A stretch of DNA of 64,000 bases. Source: F23-D06 sp947165685. GTDB lineage: Bacteria; Bacteroidota; Bacteroidia; Bacteroidales; WCHB1-69. The stretch lies in assembly GCA_947165685.1 (NCBI GenBank), contig CAMVBK010000009.1, forward strand, positions 1 to 64,000. The letters are read 5' to 3'. The translations under genes and the position numbers were made by a program. Of this stretch, positions 54,644 to 62,521 are shown piece after piece (the first letter of the stretch is position 1; each line of letters begins with the position of its first letter). The notes beneath the pieces were generated by a model, which worked only from the letters and a program-made list of their open reading frames with translations, searched no databases and was not told where the DNA came from.

Positions 54644-56016
54644 GATTTCCGTTCCGTTTCGCATTCCGCGAGGAACTCCTCGTCAACATGCAACAGACGC
54701 GCAATGGTGAACGCCTCTTTGGGGACGTCATCGTTGCGCGTTTCGATTAGCGTGTAGTCCATATAGTCGGAAATATGGCCGATACTCAGCGAATTAACGC
54801 CGTCTGGAATCTGCAAGCCTTTGACACGCAGTCGTTTGCAATCGACGTTGAGGCCGCTGTAGTGCGTGGTCACGATGGCGGTGAGCCGAAGCTTGCCGCA
54901 AATGCGGACGAACCCGTTCACCATGCGTTTGCCCTCGTCGGGGTTGGTGGTGCGGGCCAGCTCATCCACTAAGGCGAACACTCGTTTGCCTTCCCTCGCG
55001 GCTTTGATGATGCGGTCGATGGTGAGCACCTCCACGGCGAAGGAGGAGAGTCCGCTCAGTGCCGACTGCCGGTCGCCGATGCTGGTGATGACTTCATCGA
55101 CAATCGGTAAGGTGGCCGATTCGGCGGGCAGGAAGAATCCGAATTGGAACAGATACTGCGCGAGCGCCATCGATTGCAGCAGCACCGATTTGCCGGCCAT
55201 GTTCGCCCCCGTGATCAGCACGGTTTCGCGCCCGAACGTGATGCTCACGGGCTGGAACCGACGTCCTTTCTGCGACAGAGAGGCTGCGATTTCCGGGTTG
55301 GTGAGGTTTTTGAGGAGGTGGCCTTCGCCGATTTGGGGCTTGCAGGCGTTCCATTCCTTGGCGAGACGGGCTTTGGCCATCAGCAGGTCGAGTTGTGCGG
55401 TGCTGAGCAGGTTCTGCGCCAGCGCGTCGTGGTGCGGCCGCAGCTGCTCGCTGAGTTTCGCCCGAAGCCGGTCCTCGATTTCCTGAGCCTGGAAACGGTA
55501 CGTCTCCAGCTCCTGGCTCTCCTCTGTGGCTTTCATCTTTTCGCGCAGGCAGGCCAGCTCCTCGTCGTAGGCCGAATAGACGTAGAAATGGGGGATGTTC
55601 GTGTGCTCGGGGTCGAGGATGCGCACTGTTTCCGTCATGGAGGCGTAGGGCAGCCAACTTATTTCCAATTTCTTGACATCTTGGGCGATGATGTCGGTCA
55701 GGATGGCCGTCTTCTTGATTTCGAAGAGCTGTATGTCGTCCATCACTGCGCCGTTTTTCAGGGCGAGTAGGGTGGGGGCGATGTTGTTGAGCTGGTGAAT
55801 TTGCTGGGTGAGATGCGCCAGGGTGGGGCGGTGACGCTCCTCCCCGCAGATGCGGTCAATGGCGGCCACGCGGTCGAACTCGTCGGCAAGTTCGCTGGCA
55901 TCGGTGTATAGGGGCTGATCCAGCAGATGCTGCCTCCCGAGATTGGAGGTGAACTGCATTCTCTCATAGACAAATCGCAGCGACGGCTGCTGCTCAAAGG
56001 CGTTTTTGAATCGCAT
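54640..56016 (-). CDS. MutS-like ATPase lacking mismatch-recognition domain
   Basis: 458 residues. It has the MutS core and ATPase but not the N-terminal mismatch or connector domains: clamp-like region at about 120-215, Walker A GANMAGKS (270-277), signature-type STEP region SALSGLSSFAVEV, Walker B FALVDELARTTNPDEG and TTHYSG (His switch). It has no Smr domain, so it is not MutS2. In amino-acid-fermenting bacteria a similar protein, KamC, reactivates lysine 5,6-aminomutase; no kam genes are nearby. DNA repair or KamC-like chaperone work are both possible. Confidence 0.88.
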   Translation of the reverse strand: MRFKNAFEQQPSLRFVYERMQFTSNLGRQHLLDQPLYTDASELADEFDRVAAIDRICGEERHRPTLAHLTQQIHQLNNIAPTLLALKNGAVMDDIQLFEIKKTAILTDIIAQDVKKLEISWLPYASMTETVRILDPEHTNIPHFYVYSAYDEELACLREKMKATEESQELETYRFQAQEIEDRLRAKLSEQLRPHHDALAQNLLSTAQLDLLMAKARLAKEWNACKPQIGEGHLLKNLTNPEIAASLSQKGRRFQPVSITFGRETVLITGANMAGKSVLLQSMALAQYLFQFGFFLPAESATLPIVDEVITSIGDRQSALSGLSSFAVEVLTIDRIIKAAREGKRVFALVDELARTTNPDEGKRMVNGFVRICGKLRLTAIVTTHYSGLNVDCKRLRVKGLQIPDGVNSLSIGHISDYMDYTLIETRNDDVPKEAFTIARLLHVDEEFLAECETERKS

Positions 56017-56062
56017 ATCGTGACGGTTGTTATTCTGAAATCCGGACTTTGAAAATGGTCGG

Positions 56063-56070
56063 CAAAGATA
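56063..56070 (-). promoter_or_regulatory. -7 promoter element of the MutS-like gene
   Basis: Minus-strand TATCTTTG, 46 bases before the start at 56016. Confidence 0.68.
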
Positions 56071-56138
56071 GCATTTTTATGGGCAGACGGCATTGCCAAA
56101 GATTCCTCGTTCATTCTTCGAGGTAAGGTTAAAAATCG

Positions 56139-56146
56139 TATTTTTG
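56139..56146 (+). promoter_or_regulatory. -7 promoter element of the EamA gene
   Basis: TATTTTTG, 22 bases before ATG 56169. Confidence 0.72.
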
Positions 56147-56168
56147 CCGCCTGTTTTTTGAAAAGCGT

Positions 56169-57077
56169 ATGGAAGCCAAAGGGAATCGGAAATGGGTCGG
56201 GCATCTCGCGGTGCTGGCCGTCTATATTATTTTCGGGGTGAACCCGAACTGCTCGAAGGCGGTGGTGCCGGACTACATCACGCCCGAGTGCTACACGGCC
56301 TTGCGTCTTGTCTTCGGGGCGGCGGGCTTTTGGCTGATTTCCCTTTTCACACCGCGCGAGAAGGTGCCCCGTCGCGACATGGCGCTCATTCTTCTCGGGG
56401 CCGTCTCCCTCTACGGCACTCTCTGGGCCTTCGCCGAGGCCATGCGTTTCATCTCGCCCACTTACGTGTCGCTCATCTCCGCCATGTCGCCCTTGGTGGT
56501 CATGCTCATGGCCGCCGTCTTCCTTAAGGAGCCGATCTCCTCGCGGAAGGCCGCCGGGGTCTTCTTCGGCATCGCCGGTGCCCTGATGATGATCGTCTTC
56601 TCCCTGCACGGCGACACGCACTACAGCAACGTCGGCGCCCTGCTCTGCCTCGTCAACATCCTGTTCTATGCCGCCTACCTGCTCATCACCCGCGCCATCT
56701 CCCCGAAATACTCGCCCGTTACGATGATGAAGTGGATGTTTCTGTTCAGTGCGCTGCTGAGCATTCCCGCGGCTGTCCCGTCGGTCACTGCATCGCCGAT
56801 CCTGATGGGCACTGCTCCTGCGATGGCCTACGTTAACATGCTGGTTGTCGCGCTCTTCGCCACGGTCATCGCCTACTTCTTGCTGCCCGTCGCCCTGCGC
56901 TACCTGCGTCCCACCACCGTCAGCATGTACAGCAACCTGCAGCCTATCGTCACGGCCGTGCTCGCCATCGCTGTCGGCCAGGATGTCTTCACCTGGAACA
57001 AGCCGGTGGCCCTCGTCCTCGTCATCATCGGCGTATTCCTCGTCACCACCAGCCGGGCGAAATCAATTGAAAATTGA
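56169..57077 (+). CDS. EamA/DMT-superfamily transporter
   Basis: 302 residues, ten predicted helices in two EamA repeats (about 10-145 and 155-295). Motifs: YIIFGVNPNCSKAVVPDYITPECYTALRLVFG in the first helix pair and ALRYLRPTTVSMYSNLQPIVTAVLAI at the end. The family exports metabolites such as amino acids. The last residues Ser-Ile-Glu-Asn and stop are within an AATTGAA heptad repeat. A metallophosphoesterase gene follows. Confidence 0.92.
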   Translation: MEAKGNRKWVGHLAVLAVYIIFGVNPNCSKAVVPDYITPECYTALRLVFGAAGFWLISLFTPREKVPRRDMALILLGAVSLYGTLWAFAEAMRFISPTYVSLISAMSPLVVMLMAAVFLKEPISSRKAAGVFFGIAGALMMIVFSLHGDTHYSNVGALLCLVNILFYAAYLLITRAISPKYSPVTMMKWMFLFSALLSIPAAVPSVTASPILMGTAPAMAYVNMLVVALFATVIAYFLLPVALRYLRPTTVSMYSNLQPIVTAVLAIAVGQDVFTWNKPVALVLVIIGVFLVTTSRAKSIEN

Positions 57078-57127
57078 AAATTGAGAATTGAAAATTGTGA
57101 AACCTGAAACTTGAAACCTGAAACCAC
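57064..57127. repeat. Heptad repeat block between EamA and metallophosphoesterase genes
   Basis: AATTGAA units over the EamA stop codon, then GAAACCT/GAAACTT, running up to one base before the next ATG at 57129. Confidence 0.92.
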
Positions 57128-57128
57128 C

Positions 57129-58295
57129 ATGCTCATCGCTTTTATCATCGTTTTGATCCTTTTTCTTCTTCCGGATTTGTACATTTCCCTCGCGTTTCTT
57201 CGCGGGGCTGCGCTCGTGTGGCGTGTCTTGTTTTTCGTCCCCACGCTTGTGGGGCTCTTCTCGGTGGTCGGCTTTCGCTTCTTCGGGATGACAAGCGGCC
57301 TCAGTTCGTTGTTTTTGGCGATGCTCCTCTGCTTCGCGCTTCCCAAGTTCGTGTTCACGCTTATATCGTTGACGGCGAAGCTGTTGGGGCTGTGGAGTGC
57401 CACGGCTTTCACGGTGGTGAACACCTTTGGCCTCGTGACCGCCTGTGCGGTCTCCCTGATGGCGCTGTATGGGCTCACCCTCGGGTGGAAACGCTTGGAA
57501 ACCAAGCATGTGGACCTCTACTTTGAGGATCTTCCGGAAGCCTACGACGGCTACCGCATTGCGCACCTCAGCGACTTGCACGTGGGCACCTATGGGCACA
57601 AGACCGCCTTTGTGGAGAAAGTAGTGCGCAGCGTGAATGAGGAAAATCCTGATTTGGTGGTGTTTACGGGCGATATTGTGAACGTTGACCCGGATGAGTT
57701 GACGCCCTTTGCGCCGGTGTTGTCTCGGCTTGCGGCAAAGGACGGTGTGATTTCCGTGCTTGGCAACCACGACTACTGTCTTTACGGCAACCCTGACCGG
57801 TGGTCGCATGTGCGTGAAGGTGCCATGCAAGTGGTTGACAGGGAACGCTCCATGGGTTGGGATGTGCTGATGAACGAGTCAAGGGTGCTGAAGAGGGGGG
57901 AAGCGCGTCTTGCGGTTGCGGGGGTGGAGAACACGGGCAAGCCGCCGTTCCCGCAGATTGGCGACCTGCGGGCGGCCGTGAACGGGATAACGGACTATGA
58001 CACTGTTGCATGTGCTGAGGATGTCTTCACCATACTTCTTTCGCACGATCCGTCGCATTGGCGCATGGAGGTCTTGCCGGAGACGCACATCGCGCTCACC
58101 TTGTCGGGGCACACGCACGCGGCGCAGTTCAAACTGGGCCGCTGGTCGCCCTCCAGTTGGTTGTATCCGGATTGGGGTGGGGCATATCAGTCTGACGGAC
58201 AGCAGCTTTACATCTCCGAAGGCCTGGGCGGCACCCTTCCGTTCCGTTTTGGCGCCACTCCGCAGTTAGTGCTTCTCACGTTGCATCGCCGGTGA
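57129..58295 (+). CDS. Membrane-anchored metallophosphoesterase (YaeI/YkuE-like)
   Basis: 388 residues. The N-terminal 115 or so residues have four hydrophobic helices; the phosphoesterase domain covers about 145-388: HLSDLHVGTYG (Asp-x-His), VFTGDIVN (Gly-Asp), LGNHDYCLYGNP (Asn-His), LLSHDPSHW (His), LSGHTHAAQF (Gly-His-x-His). Dimetal phosphoesterase of the YaeI type, which act on lipid or nucleotide phosphates at the membrane; the substrate here is not known. Start ATG 57129 directly follows a heptad repeat; the in-frame TTG 18 bases earlier is inside the repeat. Confidence 0.9.
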   Translation: MLIAFIIVLILFLLPDLYISLAFLRGAALVWRVLFFVPTLVGLFSVVGFRFFGMTSGLSSLFLAMLLCFALPKFVFTLISLTAKLLGLWSATAFTVVNTFGLVTACAVSLMALYGLTLGWKRLETKHVDLYFEDLPEAYDGYRIAHLSDLHVGTYGHKTAFVEKVVRSVNEENPDLVVFTGDIVNVDPDELTPFAPVLSRLAAKDGVISVLGNHDYCLYGNPDRWSHVREGAMQVVDRERSMGWDVLMNESRVLKRGEARLAVAGVENTGKPPFPQIGDLRAAVNGITDYDTVACAEDVFTILLSHDPSHWRMEVLPETHIALTLSGHTHAAQFKLGRWSPSSWLYPDWGGAYQSDGQQLYISEGLGGTLPFRFGATPQLVLLTLHRR

Positions 58296-58365
58296 AAGGC
58301 TTTCCCAAAATCATGTGAACCCGAAACTTGAAACGCCCCCTCATACATCTTTAACCAAACTTTTG

Positions 58366-58373
58366 TATATTTG
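58366..58373 (+). promoter_or_regulatory. -7 promoter element of the SurA-like operon
   Basis: TATATTTG, 54 bases before ATG 58428. Confidence 0.65.
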
Positions 58374-58427
58374 CCGTTTGGAAATATATTGTGTTTTTGA
58401 ATCTAAAAATCTGATATAGAAGATATT

Positions 58428-60173
58428 ATGAAAAAGATGCTTTCACTGGCGATTTCCTTTGCCACCTTGTTTGGCGGATTTTTGTGTGCCCAGACGAACG
58501 ACCCGGTTCTGATGACCGTGGGTGGTGAGAAGGTGACCAAATCCGATTTCATCAAGGCTTACCAGAAAAACAGCTCGTTGAGCGAGGCCACGGAGGCCGA
58601 TCTGCGCGAATACCTGCGGCTTTACACCGACTACCGCATGAAAGTGCAGGAGGCCAAAGCCATGCAGTTGGACACGGCCAAGGCCTTCCAGCGGGAATGG
58701 GAGTCCTACAAAGGACAGTATGCGCAACAGTATCTTATTGATACAGAGGTAAGCGACCAACTTCTGCAGGAAACGGTGGACAGATCCCGCTACCATGTCC
58801 GTGCCTCCCATATCCTGGTGCGGATTCCGCAGGATGCCTCCTCGAAGGACACGCTTGCCGCCTACCATAAAATCATGAAGATTCGTGACGAGATTGTCGG
58901 CGGACTGGACTTCAATGAGGCTGCCGCCCGCTACTCCGAGGACGAGTCGGCGCGGGATTTCGTGAACCCGCAGACCGGGCGCCGTCAGCCGGGCAACCGC
59001 GGCGAGCTGGGCTATTTCTCCGTCCTTGAAATGGTCTATCCGTTTGAGACTGCCGCCTACAGCACGCCGGTGGGACAGGTCTCCATGCCCGTTCGCAGCC
59101 AGTTCGGCTACCATTTGGTGTATGTGCAGGACAAGATTCCGGCGATTGCGAAACTCTTTGTGTCTCAGATTTTTGTGAAAGACACAGCGGCCCTTGATGC
59201 CAAGGCGGACCATCAAGAGATGCTGCGGAAGTGCGCGCTTATACGGGAGCAGTACCAGCAGGGCGTGCCGTTCGACACGCTGACCGTCCGCTACTCCGAC
59301 GACATTGCCACGCGCTCGCATGGCGGCCGCATGGAGCCGTTCACCCCCAACCGCCGTCCGGGCAATTATGTGAGCGCCGCCCTCAAGCTGAAGAAAGGCC
59401 AGATTTCCGACCCGGTACCGTCCATGATCGGTTGGCACATCCTGCGCCTCGATTCTGTCGTCTATACCACTGTGAACGAGGAATTTGAGTATATGGTCAA
59501 GAATCGGCTCGGCCGCGACTCGCGCTCCAAAAAAAGCAAGGAGTCGCTGGTGGAGAAACTGAAAAAGGAGTATAACTACCAAGAAAAAGGCAAGGCTGCC
59601 GCGATGAAGTTCTTCCGCAAGAACATGCCCGACAACTTCTTCCAGGCCAAGCGTGTGGCCGCCGACTCGCTGAAAGGCATCGAGAAGCTGAAGCCGATGT
59701 GCTCGTATGCCGACAGAACTCTTTCCGCACGCGATTTCGGTCGCTATCTGTCTCGCTATCAAGGGGCGCAAATCAGTACGTCAATGGAGGCTTTCTTAGA
59801 ACAGACGTTCTCTAATTTTGTGATGGAGAACATGTTGCGCTATGAAAGCTCTCGCTTGATGGACAAGTATCCGGAATACCGGGATGTGGTGAACGAGGTG
59901 TATGACGGGTTGCTGATTTACGAGGTCAACGCCAAGATGGTCTGGAACGCAGCCATTCAGGACACCGTGGGGGCGGAGCGTTTCTATGAGACGATCAAGT
60001 CTCAGTTCGCTACCGGCGACACGCTGCAGCCCTATAAGCCCTTCGGGGAGGTCCGCGCCCTCGTCATCAGCCAGTATCAAGACAAATTGGAGAAAGACTG
60101 GGTGGCCAATCTGCATAAGAAATATCCTGTCAAACTGAACGAGGAGGTTTTCCGTTCCATTTTGAAACGATAG
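58428..60173 (+). CDS. SurA/PpiC-type periplasmic peptidyl-prolyl isomerase
   Basis: 581 residues. Signal peptide 1-21 (ending LCAQ). An N-terminal SurA-like helical part, then two parvulin domains at about 125-245 (RASHILVRI ... GELGYFSVLEMVYPFETAAYSTPVGQVSMPVRSQFGYHLVYV) and 248-352 (VSQIFVKD ... GGRMEPFTPNR ... GQISDPVPSMIGWHILRL). The C-terminal 220 residues are an extra helical domain typical of the Bacteroidota version. It assists outer-membrane protein folding. First of a run: SurA-like, small SurA-like lipoprotein, dut, TPR protein. Confidence 0.92.
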   Translation: MKKMLSLAISFATLFGGFLCAQTNDPVLMTVGGEKVTKSDFIKAYQKNSSLSEATEADLREYLRLYTDYRMKVQEAKAMQLDTAKAFQREWESYKGQYAQQYLIDTEVSDQLLQETVDRSRYHVRASHILVRIPQDASSKDTLAAYHKIMKIRDEIVGGLDFNEAAARYSEDESARDFVNPQTGRRQPGNRGELGYFSVLEMVYPFETAAYSTPVGQVSMPVRSQFGYHLVYVQDKIPAIAKLFVSQIFVKDTAALDAKADHQEMLRKCALIREQYQQGVPFDTLTVRYSDDIATRSHGGRMEPFTPNRRPGNYVSAALKLKKGQISDPVPSMIGWHILRLDSVVYTTVNEEFEYMVKNRLGRDSRSKKSKESLVEKLKKEYNYQEKGKAAAMKFFRKNMPDNFFQAKRVAADSLKGIEKLKPMCSYADRTLSARDFGRYLSRYQGAQISTSMEAFLEQTFSNFVMENMLRYESSRLMDKYPEYRDVVNEVYDGLLIYEVNAKMVWNAAIQDTVGAERFYETIKSQFATGDTLQPYKPFGEVRALVISQYQDKLEKDWVANLHKKYPVKLNEEVFRSILKR

Positions 60174-60174
60174 C

Positions 60175-61017
60175 GTGAGAAAAACAGCCTTTTTGTTCTG
60201 CATTCTGCTGCTGTGCTGCGCCGCCTGCCGCAAAAAGGGCGACGCGGTCGTGGCGCAGGTCTATCAGTACAAGCTCTACGCCTCCGAAGTGCAGGCCGGC
60301 ATGCCGCGCGGCCTCTCCCAGGAGGACAGTCTGGCGCTCGTCCGCGACTTCATCGACAGCTGGGTCAAGGAAAAACTGATCCTGCATGAAGCCGAGAAAA
60401 AGCTCTCCCCCCGAGAAAAGAATTTCGAGAAGGAGATGTCGGAGTATCGCAATGCGCTGCTAATCAACAGGTATTATGAGAAACTGTGGCAGAAAGATAC
60501 CGCCCAAGCCGTGGTTTCCGACAAGGAAATCGACGAGTTCGTCCGCTCGTTGGACGACCGCTACACGGTGGAGAAGGAAATTGTCAGGGTCAACTATGTG
60601 AAAATGCCGTCCGCGGACGCGCAGCTGCCCCAGGTGAAGGCCATCCTCTTCGACGAGAGCCGCCGCAAGGACGAGAAAGAGGCGCTGGTGGCGATGCTCG
60701 GCGACACGATTGAGTATCTGCTCGACGACGATGCATGGCTCTATCTTGACGACCTGCAAAACGAGGTCTCTTTCCAGATTAACGCGGAGGCGGCCATGGA
60801 GAAGGGAAACGTGCAGCGCATGGAGAAGCAGGTCGGCGACCAGACGGTTCTGCTGGTGGTTCTTGACTATCGGTCGCAACGCTCGGTGAACGAGACGAAA
60901 GAGGAACGCGCCGCCGCAGGCATGCTCCTCCAGAACCAGCGCAAGAGCCAGTTCGTCAACCGCTACATTCAGGAACTATATGACAAGGCCATCAAAGAAG
61001 GCAAAATAGTGCAATGA
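60175..61017 (+). CDS. SurA-N-like lipoprotein without parvulin domain
   Basis: 280 residues, GTG start one base after the previous stop. Lipobox CCAAC (about Cys19). Residues 25-130 resemble the SurA N-terminal chaperone domain (GDAVVAQVYQYKLYASEVQAG ... DSWVKEKLILHEAEKKL), and the C-terminus ends RKSQFVNRYIQELYDKAIKEGKI, the typical closing helix of SurA-like proteins. No parvulin catalytic domain is visible between. It is probably a folding partner for envelope proteins, working with the upstream enzyme. GTG is preferred because it directly begins the lipoprotein signal. Confidence 0.85.
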   Translation: MRKTAFLFCILLLCCAACRKKGDAVVAQVYQYKLYASEVQAGMPRGLSQEDSLALVRDFIDSWVKEKLILHEAEKKLSPREKNFEKEMSEYRNALLINRYYEKLWQKDTAQAVVSDKEIDEFVRSLDDRYTVEKEIVRVNYVKMPSADAQLPQVKAILFDESRRKDEKEALVAMLGDTIEYLLDDDAWLYLDDLQNEVSFQINAEAAMEKGNVQRMEKQVGDQTVLLVVLDYRSQRSVNETKEERAAAGMLLQNQRKSQFVNRYIQELYDKAIKEGKIVQ

Positions 61018-61029
61018 TTTAACAACCAA

Positions 61030-61470
61030 ATGATACGAATCTACAACAAATCCAAAAATGCCCTGCCGACGTATGCGTCGGAACGGGCTGCCGGCATGGA
61101 TCTGCGTGCGGACCTTGCGGCCCCCGTCATGCTCCAGCCGATGGAGCGCAAGCTCATCCCGACGGGACTGTTCATCGAACTGCCGGACGACTGCGAGGCG
61201 CAGGTGCGCCCGCGCAGCGGCTTGGCTCTCAAGCACGGCATCACCGTTCTGAACAGTCCGGGCACCATCGACGCCGATTACCGGGGCGAAGTGTGCGTGA
61301 TACTCATCAACCTGTCGGACGAGCCGTTCGAGATCCAGCCCGGTGAACGCATCGCCCAGATGGTCGTCGCCCCGTTTCGGCAGGTGAAACTCCAGCCTGT
61401 TGAAACCCTGGAAGAGTTATCGTCCACGGAGCGCGGTACAGGCGGATTTGGACATAGTGGAAAGAAATAA
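61030..61470 (+). CDS. dut: dUTP diphosphatase
   Basis: 146 residues, trimeric dUTPase type. All five motifs present: AAGMDLRA, PRSGLA, NSPGTIDADYRGE, ERIAQMV and ERGTGGFGHSG. Hydrolyses dUTP to dUMP, keeping uracil out of DNA and feeding dTMP synthesis. It lies 12 bases after the lipoprotein gene, so probably in the same transcript. Confidence 0.97.
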   Translation: MIRIYNKSKNALPTYASERAAGMDLRADLAAPVMLQPMERKLIPTGLFIELPDDCEAQVRPRSGLALKHGITVLNSPGTIDADYRGEVCVILINLSDEPFEIQPGERIAQMVVAPFRQVKLQPVETLEELSSTERGTGGFGHSGKK

Positions 61471-61480
61471 CTAATTGATT

Positions 61481-62437
61481 ATGAAAAGATTGTCGGTTTT
61501 TCTTGCAGTAATACTTTTGGTGGTTTCCGTAGATGCGCAATCCACCCAAAAGACGCGCCGGATGGCCTCGAACTCGAAGGAGGCGGTGACGGAACGGCAG
61601 ATTTCCAGCCGCTTCAACCAAGGACTGCGGGCCTATTACACGGCGCAATATGACGAGGCGGTGCAGGCCTTTTCCGGCATCCTTTCCGACAACCCTAAGC
61701 ATGCTCCCTCGTATTACATGCTGGCGCGTGTGTATGCCGGGCAGCAACGTTATACCGAGGCGGAATCGGCCTGCAGACAGGCGGTCAAGCTTGACAAGAA
61801 CAACATTTGGTACCAGGTTGCCCTGGCGCAGTCCCTTATGACCAACGAGAATTTCAAAGAAGCCCTGCCGCTTTGGGAAAAAGTGTGCCGTGAATATCCT
61901 AATAACACGGACTACCTCGCCGCTTTGGTTTTGTGCTACGAGAAGACGGCCCAGCCGGCCAAGGCAGCGGAAACCCGCGCTCAGCTCGCGGCATTGCAGC
62001 AGGAGGATTCACAGAAGCCCTCTGCCGCGCCTTCAGAAGGCTCTTCCGGAAACTCGAAGGCGGCCGGACAGGCGGCGCTGAAGGCTCAGCAGTATGAAAA
62101 GGCTGTGGCACATTTGGAGCAAGCCTTGCGGGAAGACGACACCGACTACGAGGTGTGGGAGGCCTTTTCTGAGGCCGTCTCCAAGTCGGGACAGTGGGCG
62201 AGGCTCACCGCCTACGAAGACGACCTGACCACGCTTTTCCCGCAGTCGGCGGCACTGCTGACCACCCTCGCCGACGCGTTCTTGCAACAAGGAAACAACG
62301 AAAAGTCGGTGGAATACTATCGCCAGGCGCTTGCCTTCTCCTTTGACGAGACGTTGACCAAGCAGATCCGCCGGGGACTGCATGACGCCTACACGCGCAT
62401 GGGCGATGCCGATAAGGCTGCGCGCTATCGCGATTAG
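61481..62437 (+). CDS. Exported tetratricopeptide-repeat protein
   Basis: 318 residues from ATG 61481. Signal peptide 1-20 or so (ending VDAQ). TPR units at about 45-165 (FNQGLRAYYTAQYDEAVQAFSGILSDNPKHAPSYYMLARVY ... WYQVALAQSLMTNENFKEALPLWEKV) and 190-300, with a polar linker at about 166-190. TPRs bind proteins; the envelope location and gene order suggest a role in outer-membrane protein assembly. It lies ten bases after dut. Confidence 0.88.
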   Translation: MKRLSVFLAVILLVVSVDAQSTQKTRRMASNSKEAVTERQISSRFNQGLRAYYTAQYDEAVQAFSGILSDNPKHAPSYYMLARVYAGQQRYTEAESACRQAVKLDKNNIWYQVALAQSLMTNENFKEALPLWEKVCREYPNNTDYLAALVLCYEKTAQPAKAAETRAQLAALQQEDSQKPSAAPSEGSSGNSKAAGQAALKAQQYEKAVAHLEQALREDDTDYEVWEAFSEAVSKSGQWARLTAYEDDLTTLFPQSAALLTTLADAFLQQGNNEKSVEYYRQALAFSFDETLTKQIRRGLHDAYTRMGDADKAARYRD

Positions 62438-62486
62438 TAAGTTTAGTAAGTTTAGGGAGTTTAGTAAGTTTAGGGAGTTTAGAGCC
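62435..62486. repeat. Tandem AGTTTAGTA/AGTTTAGGG repeat
   Basis: 9-base units alternating AGTTTAGTA and AGTTTAGGG. The first bases TAG are the stop codon of the TPR gene (62435-62437). Confidence 0.85.
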
Positions 62487-62521
62487 AACAGCCAATAGTT
62501 AGAGAAAGGAAAGTGAAAAAG

